Source of the DNA: Bifidobacterium sp.
Lineage (GTDB): Bacteria; Actinomycetota; Actinomycetes; Actinomycetales; Bifidobacteriaceae
Reading direction: 5' to 3'
Assembly (NCBI GenBank): GCA_024104275.1
Contig: JAGGHK010000001.1
Location: forward strand, 186,001-250,000
Length of the DNA: 64,000 bases
The position numbers were made by a program, and so were the translations under genes. Below, one piece after another: positions 8,547-16,607 of this stretch (positions are counted from its first letter, which is position 1; every line of letters begins with the position of its first letter). The notes under the pieces were generated by a model. The model did no database searches. It was not told the DNA's origin and saw only the letters and a list, made by a program, of their open reading frames with translations.

Positions 8547-9215
8547 TTAGGACAGTTTGTTGTCCTTGAGCCATTTGCCGGTCAGATTGTCGGCCTGGTC
8601 CTTTTGGGAGTGCTCGACGTGCAGCGCGTCCAGCACTTTGGCCTTGGGCTCGGCCGAGACGAGGTCATCGCGGAACTGGGAGCATCCCGATCCCCCTGAG
8701 GTGCAGAACGGTGCCACGGTCTTGCCGCCCAGGTCATAGCGGTCGAGGGAGGTCCTGATGATCATCGGCTCTTCGCCCCACCATATCGGCGTACCCAGGT
8801 AGATTAGGCTGTAGTCGTCGAGATTCTTGATCTCGCCGGAGATGGCGGGCCTGGCGTTGTCCTGGCCTTCCTTTTTCGCGACGGCGAGCAGCTCGTTGTA
8901 ATCGCTTGTGTACGGTTTCGCGGGCTCGATGCGGAAGACGTCGGCCTTGGTCTGCTTCTCGATTGAGTCTGCCACGGCCTTCGTCGTGTTGGTCTGGGAG
9001 AAGTAGACGATCAGCGACTTTCCGCCGCCTTTCTTCGGCTCCGTCGTTTTGGCGCCGTCGTCGTGTTTGATCTTCGTCTTGTCGCCCTTCTGCACTTGCA
9101 CAGAAGAGGATCCCGAGCCGGAGTTCGAGGACGGCTGGCCGCCTCCGCACGCCGTCAGCGAGGTGATTGAAGCCAGAAGCACCACGGCTGTCATGATTTT
9201 CTTCATTGTTCTCAT
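8547..9215 (-). CDS. Flavodoxin-domain lipoprotein
   Basis: A 222-residue lipoprotein: a basic start and hydrophobic core (residues 5-20), then lipobox L-T-A-C with Cys23, then a Gly/Ser/Lys linker (24-65). The flavodoxin domain starts at KSLIVYF, with the FMN phosphate loop SQTNTTK (73-79) and the flavin-contact segment GTPIWWGEEP. It would sit on the outer face of the cytoplasmic membrane, an unusual place for a flavodoxin. The ATG at 9215 has AGGAG about 11 nt upstream; 9206 is an alternative. It lies between a cytosolic flavodoxin and the ferric-reductase-like gene, which suggests a shared redox role. Confidence 0.85.
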   Translation of the reverse strand: MRTMKKIMTAVVLLASITSLTACGGGQPSSNSGSGSSSVQVQKGDKTKIKHDDGAKTTEPKKGGGKSLIVYFSQTNTTKAVADSIEKQTKADVFRIEPAKPYTSDYNELLAVAKKEGQDNARPAISGEIKNLDDYSLIYLGTPIWWGEEPMIIRTSLDRYDLGGKTVAPFCTSGGSGCSQFRDDLVSAEPKAKVLDALHVEHSQKDQADNLTGKWLKDNKLS

Positions 9216-9276
9216 ATCGATTGCGTCTCCTGTCTGTCGCATTCCATGCCGAGACTCGAAAATTACCTGCCTGAAA

Positions 9277-9756
9277 TCACAGATCGAGCCCATCGACCCA
9301 GCTGGCGAGGGTCTTCTCGTCCACGTGGGCATCGAAGCGGCGACCGGTCTTCCAGCTTGCCACAGAGGCGGAATCGTGCAGGCGACGGCCGTCTGCGCCG
9401 TTGGTGCTGGAGCTTGACGTCGCGAACGTCACGATGGTCTTGCCGGAGAAGTCCTGGCTTTCAAGGAAGGTGCGCACAATCAGGGGAGCGCGTTCCCACC
9501 AGAGCGGATAGCCGACGAACACCACGTCGTAATCGGCGACGCTGACGGGCTCGGCCATGTTCGGCCTGATGCTCTGGTCGCGGTGCTCGACGCTTGTTCG
9601 GCTTTTCTCGTCGTTCCAGTCGAGGTCGGCTGCCGTGTAGGTATTGGACGGGACGATCTGCTTGATGTCCGCGCCGATCGCGTGCGCGAGTTTTTTCGCT
9701 ACGCCTTCGGTGGTACCGGTTCCCGAGAAGTAGGTGACTAGTGTTTTCTTATCCAT
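9277..9756 (-). CDS. Flavodoxin
   Basis: A 159-residue cytosolic flavodoxin. The FMN phosphate loop SGTGTTE lies at residues 11-17, and GYPLWWERAP and FATSSSST form the flavin-stacking loops. The WW motif and length match the flavodoxin_4-type proteins found beside aldo/keto reductases and LysR regulators. The ATG at 9756 follows AAAGGAA. It is 72 bp downstream of the acetyltransferase and 61 bp upstream of the lipoprotein flavodoxin, so the three probably share a transcript. Confidence 0.85.
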   Translation of the reverse strand: MDKKTLVTYFSGTGTTEGVAKKLAHAIGADIKQIVPSNTYTAADLDWNDEKSRTSVEHRDQSIRPNMAEPVSVADYDVVFVGYPLWWERAPLIVRTFLESQDFSGKTIVTFATSSSSTNGADGRRLHDSASVASWKTGRRFDAHVDEKTLASWVDGLDL

Positions 9757-9828
9757 GATGTTCCTTTGATTGTTGTTGTTGAGTTTTTGCCATCGCATCC
9801 TGTTCGGGTGCGGCGGCGTGTCTGATGG

Positions 9829-10416
9829 TTATTTGTGAGCGATGACGTGTGCGGGATTGCCGACGACGACGGTGTTTGCCGCGACGTCCTTGGTGACCAC
9901 GGCGGCCGCGCCGATGACGGCGTTGTCGCCTACGGTGACTCCCGGCAGCACGGTGGCCCCGGTGCCTATCCACACATGGTCGCCGATGACGATCGGCTTG
10001 CACACCGTTGCCGTGAGGTTGTGAGGGTCGCTCACGTGGTTGAGGGTAATGAGATTGACTTTCGGCGCGATGAGGACGCCGTCGCCCAAGGTGATGCCGC
10101 CGCGGTCCATGAACAGGCAATCCCAGTTCACGTAGGAATCGCGGCCGACCTTGATGTTGTGCCCGAAATCGGTGCGGAACGGCGCGTTCAGGCGGAACGT
10201 GGGATCGACGGGATGGCCGACGAGTTCTTCGAACAGGTCATGGGTCTCTTCGCGGGTGTGGTAGCCGGAGTTCAGCTTGGCGCACACCCGCTTGGCGTGG
10301 TCGATGACCTCCACGATCGCCTCATAGCCTTCCTCGTCGGGCGATATCGGTTCCCCGGCGAGTTCCCGCTGCATGATATCGGGCAGTCCTTCGGCCTTCC
10401 CATCGCTTTCTGGCAT
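9829..10416 (-). CDS. Sugar O-acetyltransferase (LacA/Maa, hexapeptide-repeat type)
   Basis: A 195-residue left-handed beta-helix acetyltransferase. The N-terminal Maa/LacA helix region (residues about 28-70) is followed by hexapeptide repeats (IKVGRD, ITLGDG, VLIAPK, IVIGDH, ATVLPG, VTVGDN, AVIGAA). The likely catalytic His is His127 in ITLNHVSD. Transfers acetyl from acetyl-CoA to a sugar or glycoside hydroxyl; the acceptor is unknown. The start at 10416 has AAAGGAGG close upstream. First gene of the acetyltransferase-flavodoxin-lipoflavodoxin unit. Confidence 0.85.
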   Translation of the reverse strand: MPESDGKAEGLPDIMQRELAGEPISPDEEGYEAIVEVIDHAKRVCAKLNSGYHTREETHDLFEELVGHPVDPTFRLNAPFRTDFGHNIKVGRDSYVNWDCLFMDRGGITLGDGVLIAPKVNLITLNHVSDPHNLTATVCKPIVIGDHVWIGTGATVLPGVTVGDNAVIGAAAVVTKDVAANTVVVGNPAHVIAHK

Positions 10417-10480
10417 GACCCTCCTTTCATGTTATCGATTCGTATGGAATCATTACACGTCGGGAAAGCGTTATGTTCAA

Positions 10481-10495
10481 ATAGGTTTTCTCTAT
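10481..10495. promoter_or_regulatory. Candidate LysR-type box
   Basis: ATAG-N7-CTAT, which also satisfies T-N11-A (T10482 to A10494), the usual LysR-family half-site layout. It is 65 bp upstream of the acetyltransferase start, in the only spacer between the LysR gene and the operon below it. Confidence 0.35.
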
Positions 10496-10675
10496 GACTT
10501 GCCATGCGTTTTATGCATGGCAGCTGCGCATGACCAGAAGGGTTACACGTCGACGGGGTGGCTTTCTATTCCTGCGAGGACGGCAGGTCACAGGCTTATG
10601 CACAGGCATTGCCCTGTATTCGACGGTGTTCACGGGTCTCTGTCTTGTCGGCTGGACGGCGGTTCTTATGAAAAG

Positions 10676-11635
10676 TCACTCCGTTTTCGGGTTTTCGTTG
10701 TTGCGTGTCTGCAAAAAATCGATGAACCGCGCCGCAGCCATGGAATGCTCGCCGCTTCGTTTCCATGCGATCACGGATTCACCGGTCAGGCCTGGGCTCA
10801 ATGGCAGCGACCTGACATGCGGATGGATGATACCGGTATCGATGCACAGGAAGGCGCCAAGCCCGGCGGCGACCATCGTCGCGGCGTTGCCGGTGAGATT
10901 GCAATAGCCGATGACATCGACATCGTCCGCTTTCTGGGCAAACCAGCCCTTGAGCACGTTTTGCGCGGAATTCCTGGAGGGAAGCATGATGGGAATGCGG
11001 CACAGGTCGTCGACGGTGGCCACGTTTCCTGCCGACAACGGCCAGCCCTCGGGAAACAAAGCCACCCAGCGTTCCGCGACATTGGTCCGGATATGGTCAT
11101 AACGCCGGGTATCCACAGGTTTGAGGAGCAGACCGAGATCCAGAAGGCCCTGTTCCATTCGTTCCTGTATAAGGTCAGCCGCCGCACTGAAGATCGTGAA
11201 ACGAACTTTTGGATAATGTTCTCTGAATTCCCTAATGGCCTGTGTGAGATAACGCATGCCGCGCATCTCCCCGCAACCGATGGTGATCTCCCCGCTGAGC
11301 TCGGCATCGGCGTTCTTGAGCTCGTCTCTGGTCTTCTCCATCAGCGAAACCATGGTCCGCGCCCGGTCATAGAACAACCTGCCCGCTTCGGTCAGGGAGG
11401 TCTCGTCCTTGCGGTTGCCCCTGTTGACCAGTGTGGCCCCAAGGTCCCTCTCAAGATTCTTGATTCTGCGTGACAGGGAAGGTTGGGAGACGCGGAGCAG
11501 CTCGGCCGCTCCGGTGATGTTTCCCTCTTCCGCGACGGCCAGGAAGCAGTGGAGCGCTCGGATGCTCAGGTCGGACATCCGGTCATCGTCGGCCAGATAG
11601 TCGTTCGCGGCCTCATATTGTTCGTTCTCCGGCAT
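10676..11635 (-). CDS. LysR-family transcriptional regulator
   Basis: 319 residues. The winged helix-turn-helix spans about residues 22-82 (LHCFLAVAEEGNITGAAELL, VSQPSLSRRIKNLERDLG); a LysR substrate-binding domain follows (GEITIGCGEMRG onward). The start at 11635 gives about 20 extra residues before the usual MSDLSIRALH start; it has a GAGGGG-like ribosome-binding site, whereas the internal ATG (11578) has none. It points toward the flavodoxin operon on the same strand and is the obvious candidate controller. The aldo/keto reductase is divergent 390 bp away. The inducer is unknown. Confidence 0.85.
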   Translation of the reverse strand: MPENEQYEAANDYLADDDRMSDLSIRALHCFLAVAEEGNITGAAELLRVSQPSLSRRIKNLERDLGATLVNRGNRKDETSLTEAGRLFYDRARTMVSLMEKTRDELKNADAELSGEITIGCGEMRGMRYLTQAIREFREHYPKVRFTIFSAAADLIQERMEQGLLDLGLLLKPVDTRRYDHIRTNVAERWVALFPEGWPLSAGNVATVDDLCRIPIMLPSRNSAQNVLKGWFAQKADDVDVIGYCNLTGNAATMVAAGLGAFLCIDTGIIHPHVRSLPLSPGLTGESVIAWKRSGEHSMAAARFIDFLQTRNNENPKTE

Positions 11636-11860
11636 CTCTACCCCTCTGTATCAATATTCTTGCATCGTGTCCGGATCCGTGTCAGTCAGTTCAATGTTGT
11701 CGTATGCCCCATCCTTTCCGGCTGCTTCGGCCTGTGGATACGGCGTTTTACTTGTCACCGCCGTAAGCCGGGCAACGACGAAGCGGTGATCACGCGCATT
11801 GTGGACGTGAGGCCATGATACTCCTCCGTCAAAGGACGTCAGAAATTTGATTATTCGGAT

Positions 11861-11890
11861 TTGACTTCAAGTGCTTGAGGTCATTAGGCT
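11861..11890 (+). promoter_or_regulatory. MerR-type promoter/operator, copy 4
   Basis: TTGACT (11861-11866), 18-bp spacer, TAGGCT (11885-11890). Dyad GACTTCAAG-TG-CTTGAGGTC, 8 of 9 symmetric. It precedes the aldo/keto reductase by 135 bp and lies in the 390-bp spacer shared with the divergent LysR gene. Confidence 0.7.
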
Positions 11891-12024
11891 GTTCATTTGA
11901 AAACCGCCAGGTCTTGAGGTTGCTCGGAACCTGGCCGAACATCGTCCATCAGCCTGCGCGCTTGCCGATGCGGCAGTTGGCATATCGCAGGCGGGCGTTG
12001 TGCAAATCGGTAAGGAAGTTGGAT

Positions 12025-12888
12025 ATGACGATACTTGATCAGCATTACACATTGAACAACGGGATCGAGATTCCCAAGCTGGGGTTCGGCACCTGGCTGA
12101 TTGATGACGACAAGGCTGCGGCCGCCGTACAGACGGCGCTGAAAGTGGGCTACCGTTATATCGATACCGCGCAGGCCTACGAAAACGAGCGCGGGGTCGG
12201 CGAGGGCGTCCGCGCGTCCGGCCTGAAACGCGACGAGCTGTTCGTGAGCACGAAGGTGCAGGCCGAGTTCAAGGATTACCGGTCCGTCAAGGACTCCATC
12301 GAAGCTTCGCTCAAGGCCCTCGACATCGACTACATCGACCTGCTGCTCATCCACGCGCCCGAACCTTGGGCGCATTTCCATGAGGGCGACCATTGCTTCG
12401 AGGGCAATCTCGAGGCGTGGAAGGCGATGGAGGAGGAGCTGAAGGCCGGCAACGTCCGTGCGATCGGCGTCTCCAACTTCGAAAAGGTGGATCTCGACAA
12501 CATTTTGGAGCATGGCGAGGTCAGGCCGGCGGTCAACCAGCTGCTCACCCATGTCGGCAACACGCGTTTCGATCTGCTCGATCAGGCCAGGGAACACGAC
12601 ATCCTCGTCGAGGCGTATTCCCCGATCGCGCATGGTGAGATGAAAGGCAACGCGACACTCACGGCGATGGCCGCGAAATACGGTGTCTCCGTGCCGCAGC
12701 TGATGATTCGCTACTGTTTGGAACTTGGCACGCTGCCGCTGCCCAAGGCGTCTTCCGAGGCTCACATCAAAGCCAATGCTGAAGTCGATTTCAGGATCGG
12801 CGCCGAGGACATGAAGACGTTGCGTGATATGCCGAAAGTCAGCGATTATGGCGATTCGAGCTATTTCCCCGTGTTCAGTGGAAAGTAA
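12025..12888 (+). CDS. Aldo/keto reductase (AKR5-like)
   Basis: A 287-residue NADPH-dependent carbonyl reductase. The catalytic tetrad is complete: Asp47, Tyr52, Lys77 and His110. GFGTW (20-24), the LLLIHAPEPW strand, IGVSNF and the C-terminal LPLPKASS nucleotide-binding loop all fit. Members detoxify methylglyoxal and other aldehydes or reduce sugars and keto acids; the substrate is not readable. The ATG at 12025 has AAGGAAG upstream; an in-frame start at 11875 would be a long unlikely extension. It is controlled by the MerR-type promoter at 11861. A paralog lies at 29992. Confidence 0.88.
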   Translation: MTILDQHYTLNNGIEIPKLGFGTWLIDDDKAAAAVQTALKVGYRYIDTAQAYENERGVGEGVRASGLKRDELFVSTKVQAEFKDYRSVKDSIEASLKALDIDYIDLLLIHAPEPWAHFHEGDHCFEGNLEAWKAMEEELKAGNVRAIGVSNFEKVDLDNILEHGEVRPAVNQLLTHVGNTRFDLLDQAREHDILVEAYSPIAHGEMKGNATLTAMAAKYGVSVPQLMIRYCLELGTLPLPKASSEAHIKANAEVDFRIGAEDMKTLRDMPKVSDYGDSSYFPVFSGK

Positions 12889-13120
12889 TTAACGGGCGTA
12901 TACGTGATTTTGGATGATATATCGAAGGTCAGTGATTACGGCGATGCTGGTGATTCCCAGTATGTGGCGGCAGATAATCACTGTACCTGCTTTGTCCTGT
13001 TACTTTTGCCGTGTTCGTCTTGGATGATGTTTTTACATTTTCGTAATACCTAGATTTATGTGTGATTACGATGAACCCGCAAACGATCCACAGATTCAAT
13101 CAACAACAAGAAGATTCACT

Positions 13121-13531
13121 ATGACAACGACATTCACCAACCCCAGCCCGTTCACGATGGGCCATCCGAACGACGCCTACGCGCAGTATTTCGAGGGACA
13201 AAGCTATCTTGCACCGCTTGGCGGCAACGACAATGTGTCCATCAGCAACGTGACCTTCGAGGCCGGTTGCACCAACCACTGGCACATCCATCACAACGCC
13301 ACGCAGATTCTTATCGCCGTCGGCGGCCGCGGCTACTGCCAGCTCGAAGGCGAACCCGTTCGCGAGCTGCGCCCCGGCGATGTGGTGGTCGTGCCGCCTG
13401 AGACCAAGCATTGGCACGGCGCCAGCCCCAATGAGCCGTTCTCGCACTTGGCGGTGATGGTGCCCAAGGAAAACGCCAGCAACGAGTGGCTCGAGCCGGT
13501 CGACCAGGAGGAATACGCCAAGCTGAACTGA
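13121..13531 (+). CDS. Cupin-domain protein
   Basis: A 136-residue single-domain cupin. Motif 1 has HWHIHHN (His53, His55, His57/58) and motif 2 has PPETKHWHGA (His97, His99), enough to bind a metal. The composition fits the small cupins found beside aldo/keto reductases and flavodoxins, which often act as dioxygenase- or isomerase-like enzymes. An alternative in-frame start at 13058 adds 21 residues with no fold value. ATG 13121 is preferred, with an AAGAAG-like ribosome-binding site. No MerR-type operator precedes it. Confidence 0.8.
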   Translation: MTTTFTNPSPFTMGHPNDAYAQYFEGQSYLAPLGGNDNVSISNVTFEAGCTNHWHIHHNATQILIAVGGRGYCQLEGEPVRELRPGDVVVVPPETKHWHGASPNEPFSHLAVMVPKENASNEWLEPVDQEEYAKLN

Positions 13532-13573
13532 TTGTCGTGAGCCATGGCGCGCGGGGCAGACAAGGGACATGCA

Positions 13574-13693
13574 AATCAGTGAGAAAAGCGCTATTTTGGG
13601 GTCAAATGGTGCTTTTCTCACTGATTCGTGGTTTTCCACGGTGAAAAGCACCATTTAAGGCCTATTTTGTTGCTTTTCTCACTGATTCGTGGT
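13574..13693. repeat. Alternating-orientation short repeats forming hairpins
   Basis: The sequence GCTTTTCTCACTGATT occurs at 13611 and 13672 on the plus strand and in inverse at 13574-13589. A second inverted pair, AAATGGTGCTTTTC and GAAAAGCACCATTT, overlaps the first. The block fills the spacer between the cupin and the second alcohol dehydrogenase; it may end cupin transcripts but lacks a clear T tract. Confidence 0.6.
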
Positions 13694-13724
13694 CTGCGTG
13701 TGATGTACGCCAGAAAGCGATGTT

Positions 13725-13754
13725 TTGACTTCAAGGACTTGAAGTCTTTAGGAT
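13725..13754 (+). promoter_or_regulatory. MerR-type promoter/operator, copy 5 (perfect dyad)
   Basis: TTGACT (13725-13730), 18-bp spacer, TAGGAT (13749-13754). The dyad GACTTCAAG-GA-CTTGAAGTC is perfectly symmetric (9+2+9). It drives the intact alcohol dehydrogenase at 13826. Confidence 0.75.
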
Positions 13755-13825
13755 TCGAAATCAGCGACTGATGTTGGCAAACCCAGCTGTGCAAACAGCG
13801 GTCTGCCTGGCGAAAGGAAACCAAT

Positions 13826-14869
13826 ATGAAAGCTGGAATGTTTGTGAAACCGGGCAGGGTGGTCGTTACGGATGCGCCCATGCCGGTGATCGAAAAGCCG
13901 AGTGATGCGGTTATCCGTATTCTGCGGGCGTGCGTCTGCGGGTCTGATCTGTGGTGGTACCGCGGCATCTCGAAACGTGAGCAGGGGTCGTTGACCGGTC
14001 ATGAGGCCATCGGCATCGTCGAAGAGGTCGGCGATGAGGTCACACACATCCGCCCGGGCGATTTCGTCATCGTCCCGTTCACACATGGTTGCGGAAAGTG
14101 CGCCGCCTGCCGTGCCGGTTTCGACGGCAACTGCATGAATCAGGAGCCGGGTGGCAATGCCGGCTACCAAGGCGAATACCTGCGGTTCACCAATGCCGAC
14201 TGGGCGTTGATCAGGATTCCCGGCAAACCCGGCGACTATTCCGACGACACCCTCAACTCGCTGCTCGCCCTTTCTGACGTGATGGCCACGGGTTACCACG
14301 CTGTCGCCAGTGCCGAGGTGAAAGAAGGCGACACCGCAGTGGTCATGGGTGATGGGGCCGTCGGGCTTTGCGGGGTCATTGCGGCCAAACTGCGTGGTGC
14401 CGAACGCATTATCGCGATGAGCCGGCATGCCGACAGGCAACGTCTCGCCCGCCAGTTTGGTGCCACCGATATCGTGCCCGAACGCGGTGCGGATGCTGTC
14501 AAGCATGTCATGGACATGACGGATGGCGACGGGGCGGATTCCGTGCTCGAATGTGTGGGCACGCAGGAATCCACCGCGACGGCGCTTCAGATTGTGCGTC
14601 CGGGGGCTGTCGTTGGTCGCGTCGGCGTTCCGCATGGCAAAGAGATAGACACGACGAAACTCTTCTGGAACAACAATGGGCTTCGTGGTGGTGCCGCTTC
14701 GGTGACTACGTATGACAAAAATATCCTGCTCAAGGCCGTTCTTGACGGTCGCATCAAGCCCGGCCGCGTGTTCACCAAGCGTTTCGACCTCGACCATATC
14801 CAGCAGGCCTATGAGGCCATGGACCAGCGCGAGGCCATCAAGTCCCTCATCATCGTGAGCGAAGCGTGA
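13826..14869 (+). CDS. Zinc-dependent medium-chain alcohol dehydrogenase
   Basis: 347 residues, intact. The catalytic zinc site has Cys38 in CVCGSD and His59-Glu60 in GHEA. The structural zinc lobe has Cys89, 92, 95 and 103. The Rossmann segment reads GDGAVGLCGVIAAKLRGA, followed by MSRHADR. The closest gene here is the broken copy at 5884, which shares most motifs. The GAAAGGAAACC before the ATG at 13826 is a good ribosome-binding site. Probably reduces aldehydes or oxidises alcohols under MerR-type control; substrate unknown. Confidence 0.88.
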   Translation: MKAGMFVKPGRVVVTDAPMPVIEKPSDAVIRILRACVCGSDLWWYRGISKREQGSLTGHEAIGIVEEVGDEVTHIRPGDFVIVPFTHGCGKCAACRAGFDGNCMNQEPGGNAGYQGEYLRFTNADWALIRIPGKPGDYSDDTLNSLLALSDVMATGYHAVASAEVKEGDTAVVMGDGAVGLCGVIAAKLRGAERIIAMSRHADRQRLARQFGATDIVPERGADAVKHVMDMTDGDGADSVLECVGTQESTATALQIVRPGAVVGRVGVPHGKEIDTTKLFWNNNGLRGGAASVTTYDKNILLKAVLDGRIKPGRVFTKRFDLDHIQQAYEAMDQREAIKSLIIVSEA

Positions 14870-14915
14870 AAATCTCATAGCTTAGGTGGACTTTGAGTTG
14901 GGCTCGCGCATCCTT

Positions 14916-14952
14916 TGCCTTGGAACCGCCTGTTTTGGATGGTTCCAAGGCA
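14916..14952 (+). terminator. Rho-independent terminator
   Basis: 12-bp perfect arms TGCCTTGGAACC (14916-14927) and GGTTCCAAGGCA (14941-14952), followed by TTTGTGTCTTTTT. It ends the alcohol dehydrogenase transcript. Confidence 0.75.
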
Positions 14953-15037
14953 TTTGTGTCTTTTTGGAACTGGCCCTGAAGCTGGGAAGGGAATTAGCTA
15001 TTCGAAATCATGAAATGGAACGATTGCTTTTATTCCA

Positions 15038-15463
15038 TTATTGATCTAAAGCTGTGTTGATGGCATCTGCGACTTGGCGGGGGTCGGCAACGCCCAACAC
15101 AAGGCGATTGAACTTTTCGTCATGTAGCTGGATAACCAGCGGTTGTTCGGGTTGGGTGATGTTCCAGAATTCGATATCGCCGTCGGGGAATTTGAAGGTC
15201 CCTGCCTTTTTGCCCGGGGTGGCGAGGCCTGGATCGCGCAACGCCCGGCGTCCGGACATGTTGAATCCGGGGTCGAGTGTCGCTCCCGCGACGTGGGTCA
15301 GCGGAATCTCAAGATTGCCTTTGAACGACCAGAGTTTGTTGAGACCGTTGGGCACGACTTTGAGAATCCTTCCTTCGAGGGTTACGGTGTTGCTGCCGGT
15401 ATTTCCGGAATCGTGGCGGCTTGCGTCTTCGTTGTTTTCCTGATTATTTTGCGTTTCGGACAT
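15038..15463 (-). CDS. Small conserved-looking protein, possibly PH-like fold
   Basis: 141 residues. A polar, Asn/Asp/Ser-rich start (1-27) leads into a beta-rich domain: VTLEGRILKVVP, LWSFKGNLEIPLTHV, GTFKFPDGDIEFWNIT and LVIQLHDEKFNRLVLGV, closing with a helix (DPRQVADAINTAL). That strand pattern plus final helix resembles bacterial PH-like domains, but I do not recognise the family. No signal or membrane segment. An AAAGAAAG-like site precedes the ATG. It lies downstream of the TetR gene on the same strand and may be its target. Confidence 0.6.
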   Translation of the reverse strand: MSETQNNQENNEDASRHDSGNTGSNTVTLEGRILKVVPNGLNKLWSFKGNLEIPLTHVAGATLDPGFNMSGRRALRDPGLATPGKKAGTFKFPDGDIEFWNITQPEQPLVIQLHDEKFNRLVLGVADPRQVADAINTALDQ

Positions 15464-15535
15464 CGTGATACTTTCTTTTATGATGGTTGATTTTTAAAAG
15501 TCCGGTAGGTTCGAATAAATGGAAATTGGGTTGAT

Positions 15536-16102
15536 TTAGTCGGTCATTGGCTTCGTAGCAATTCCAGCACGATTCAGCAGATTGTCTCCGAGAGCTTGTG
15601 GCAGCAACGCCGCTTGTTCGGGTGGAATCAGAGATCTCCACTGTGCGATGATGTCGCGGACCTTTGCGTCATGGGGTGCAAGTTCCAGACAGGCGATAGC
15701 CGCTAGAGTCAAGACGTTATTCGGAAACGGGTCGTTTTCGAAAAATGTCGATTCAGGTCGTGTCGTCTTCTGATGAGGTGGTGTTTGATTCGCCGGGGAA
15801 GTGGTTTCGGCCGGAACGCTTCTTCCCTCTTGAGATTCGGGTTTATCGGCAGCAATGCTGCTGTTTTCACGAGATTCGGGTCTGTTCGCCGACTTGCTCC
15901 CGATCGTAGCGTTCAGTGTACCTTGCAACACCTTCAGAAATACACCGCGTTTGCTGCCGAACGCCTGGTAGAGGCTGCCGCGCTTTAACTCCGTCGCGGC
16001 CACGAGGTCATCGATCGAAGTGGCATCGTAGCCGTGCGTGCAGAAAACCTCGCGACATTGTTCCAGTACTAGTTGCTCGTCAAAACTTCTCGGTCTTGCC
16101 AT
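15536..16102 (-). CDS. TetR-family regulator with an inserted Ser/Pro/Glu linker
   Basis: 188 residues. The N-terminal helix-turn-helix is clear: ARPRSFDEQLVLEQC, THGYDATSIDDLV, LKRGSLYQAFGSKRGVFLKVL. The C-terminal helical part (LTLAAIACLELAPHDAKVRDII onward) is normal, but between them residues about 68-120 are a Ser, Pro, Thr and Glu-rich low-complexity stretch not usual for the family. Start chosen at ATG 16102. A promoter with -10 TATAGT only 7 bp away leaves almost no leader, so the mRNA is probably leaderless. The likely target is itself and the gene at 15038. Confidence 0.8.
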   Translation of the reverse strand: MARPRSFDEQLVLEQCREVFCTHGYDATSIDDLVAATELKRGSLYQAFGSKRGVFLKVLQGTLNATIGSKSANRPESRENSSIAADKPESQEGRSVPAETTSPANQTPPHQKTTRPESTFFENDPFPNNVLTLAAIACLELAPHDAKVRDIIAQWRSLIPPEQAALLPQALGDNLLNRAGIATKPMTD

Positions 16103-16109
16103 ACCTGGC

Positions 16110-16138
16110 ACTATACGAGTTTTTGAACGAATAGTCAA
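16110..16138 (-). promoter_or_regulatory. Promoter with overlapping dyad for the TetR gene
   Basis: Minus strand TTGACT (16138-16133), 17-bp spacer, TATAGT (16115-16110). An imperfect dyad ACTATTCG...CGTATAGT spans both hexamers, a natural place for an autorepressing TetR protein. Transcription would start at about the ATG (16102). Confidence 0.6.
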
Positions 16139-16256
16139 AAATGAAAACTGTGCTTCATGAAATCAGATACGCATTTGCATTGCAGTTCAGGACCAACCAC
16201 ATCGTTTGACGTATCAAAATAAAAAGAACAGCCTTGCTCGGTTTTAGAACCAGCGA

Positions 16257-16607
16257 TTACTTGATGTCGTCGAGATTCAGCCCGAGCGCCTCGGCGACGC
16301 GGGTGCCGTAATCGGGGTCGTCCTGGTAGAACTGGCGCGTCTCGAGGGTCTTGATCTCCTCGGCGTGCTCGCCCTCGACCTGGCCCAGGTTGGAGGCGAT
16401 GGTGGTGACAAGACGCCGCTTCTCCTCTTCGCTCAGCACGTTGTAGAGCGCGCCGGCGGCGGAGAAGTTGTCAGGCACGTAGGCGGTGTAGTTGCCGGTC
16501 TTGCCTTCCAGCTGGTCGCCGTGGTTGCGCTCGGAGGTGTCCTCGGTCGGGCCGTCGAAGCTGTTCGGCTCGTAGTCGACAGCGCCGTCCTGCGCATTAT
16601 TCGACAT
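16257..16607 (-). pseudogene. Catalase C-terminal remnant
   Basis: The frame encodes the extreme C-terminus of a monofunctional haem catalase: the family's YEPNSF segment (here VDYEPNSFDGPTED), then ALYNVLSEEEKRRLVTTIASNLG, and DPDYGTRVAEALGL at the end. About 116 residues remain of an expected 480 or so. The haem-binding and catalytic parts are missing, so it cannot decompose peroxide. No catalase-like coding is seen upstream. The frame is open and could still be translated from 16607 or a TTG at 16646, but there is no good ribosome-binding site. Confidence 0.8.

Noticed and set aside
11875-12024. 50-residue N-terminal extension of the aldo/keto reductase
   Set aside because: It would begin inside the MerR-type promoter; the AKR fold starts at 12025, where a ribosome-binding site is present.
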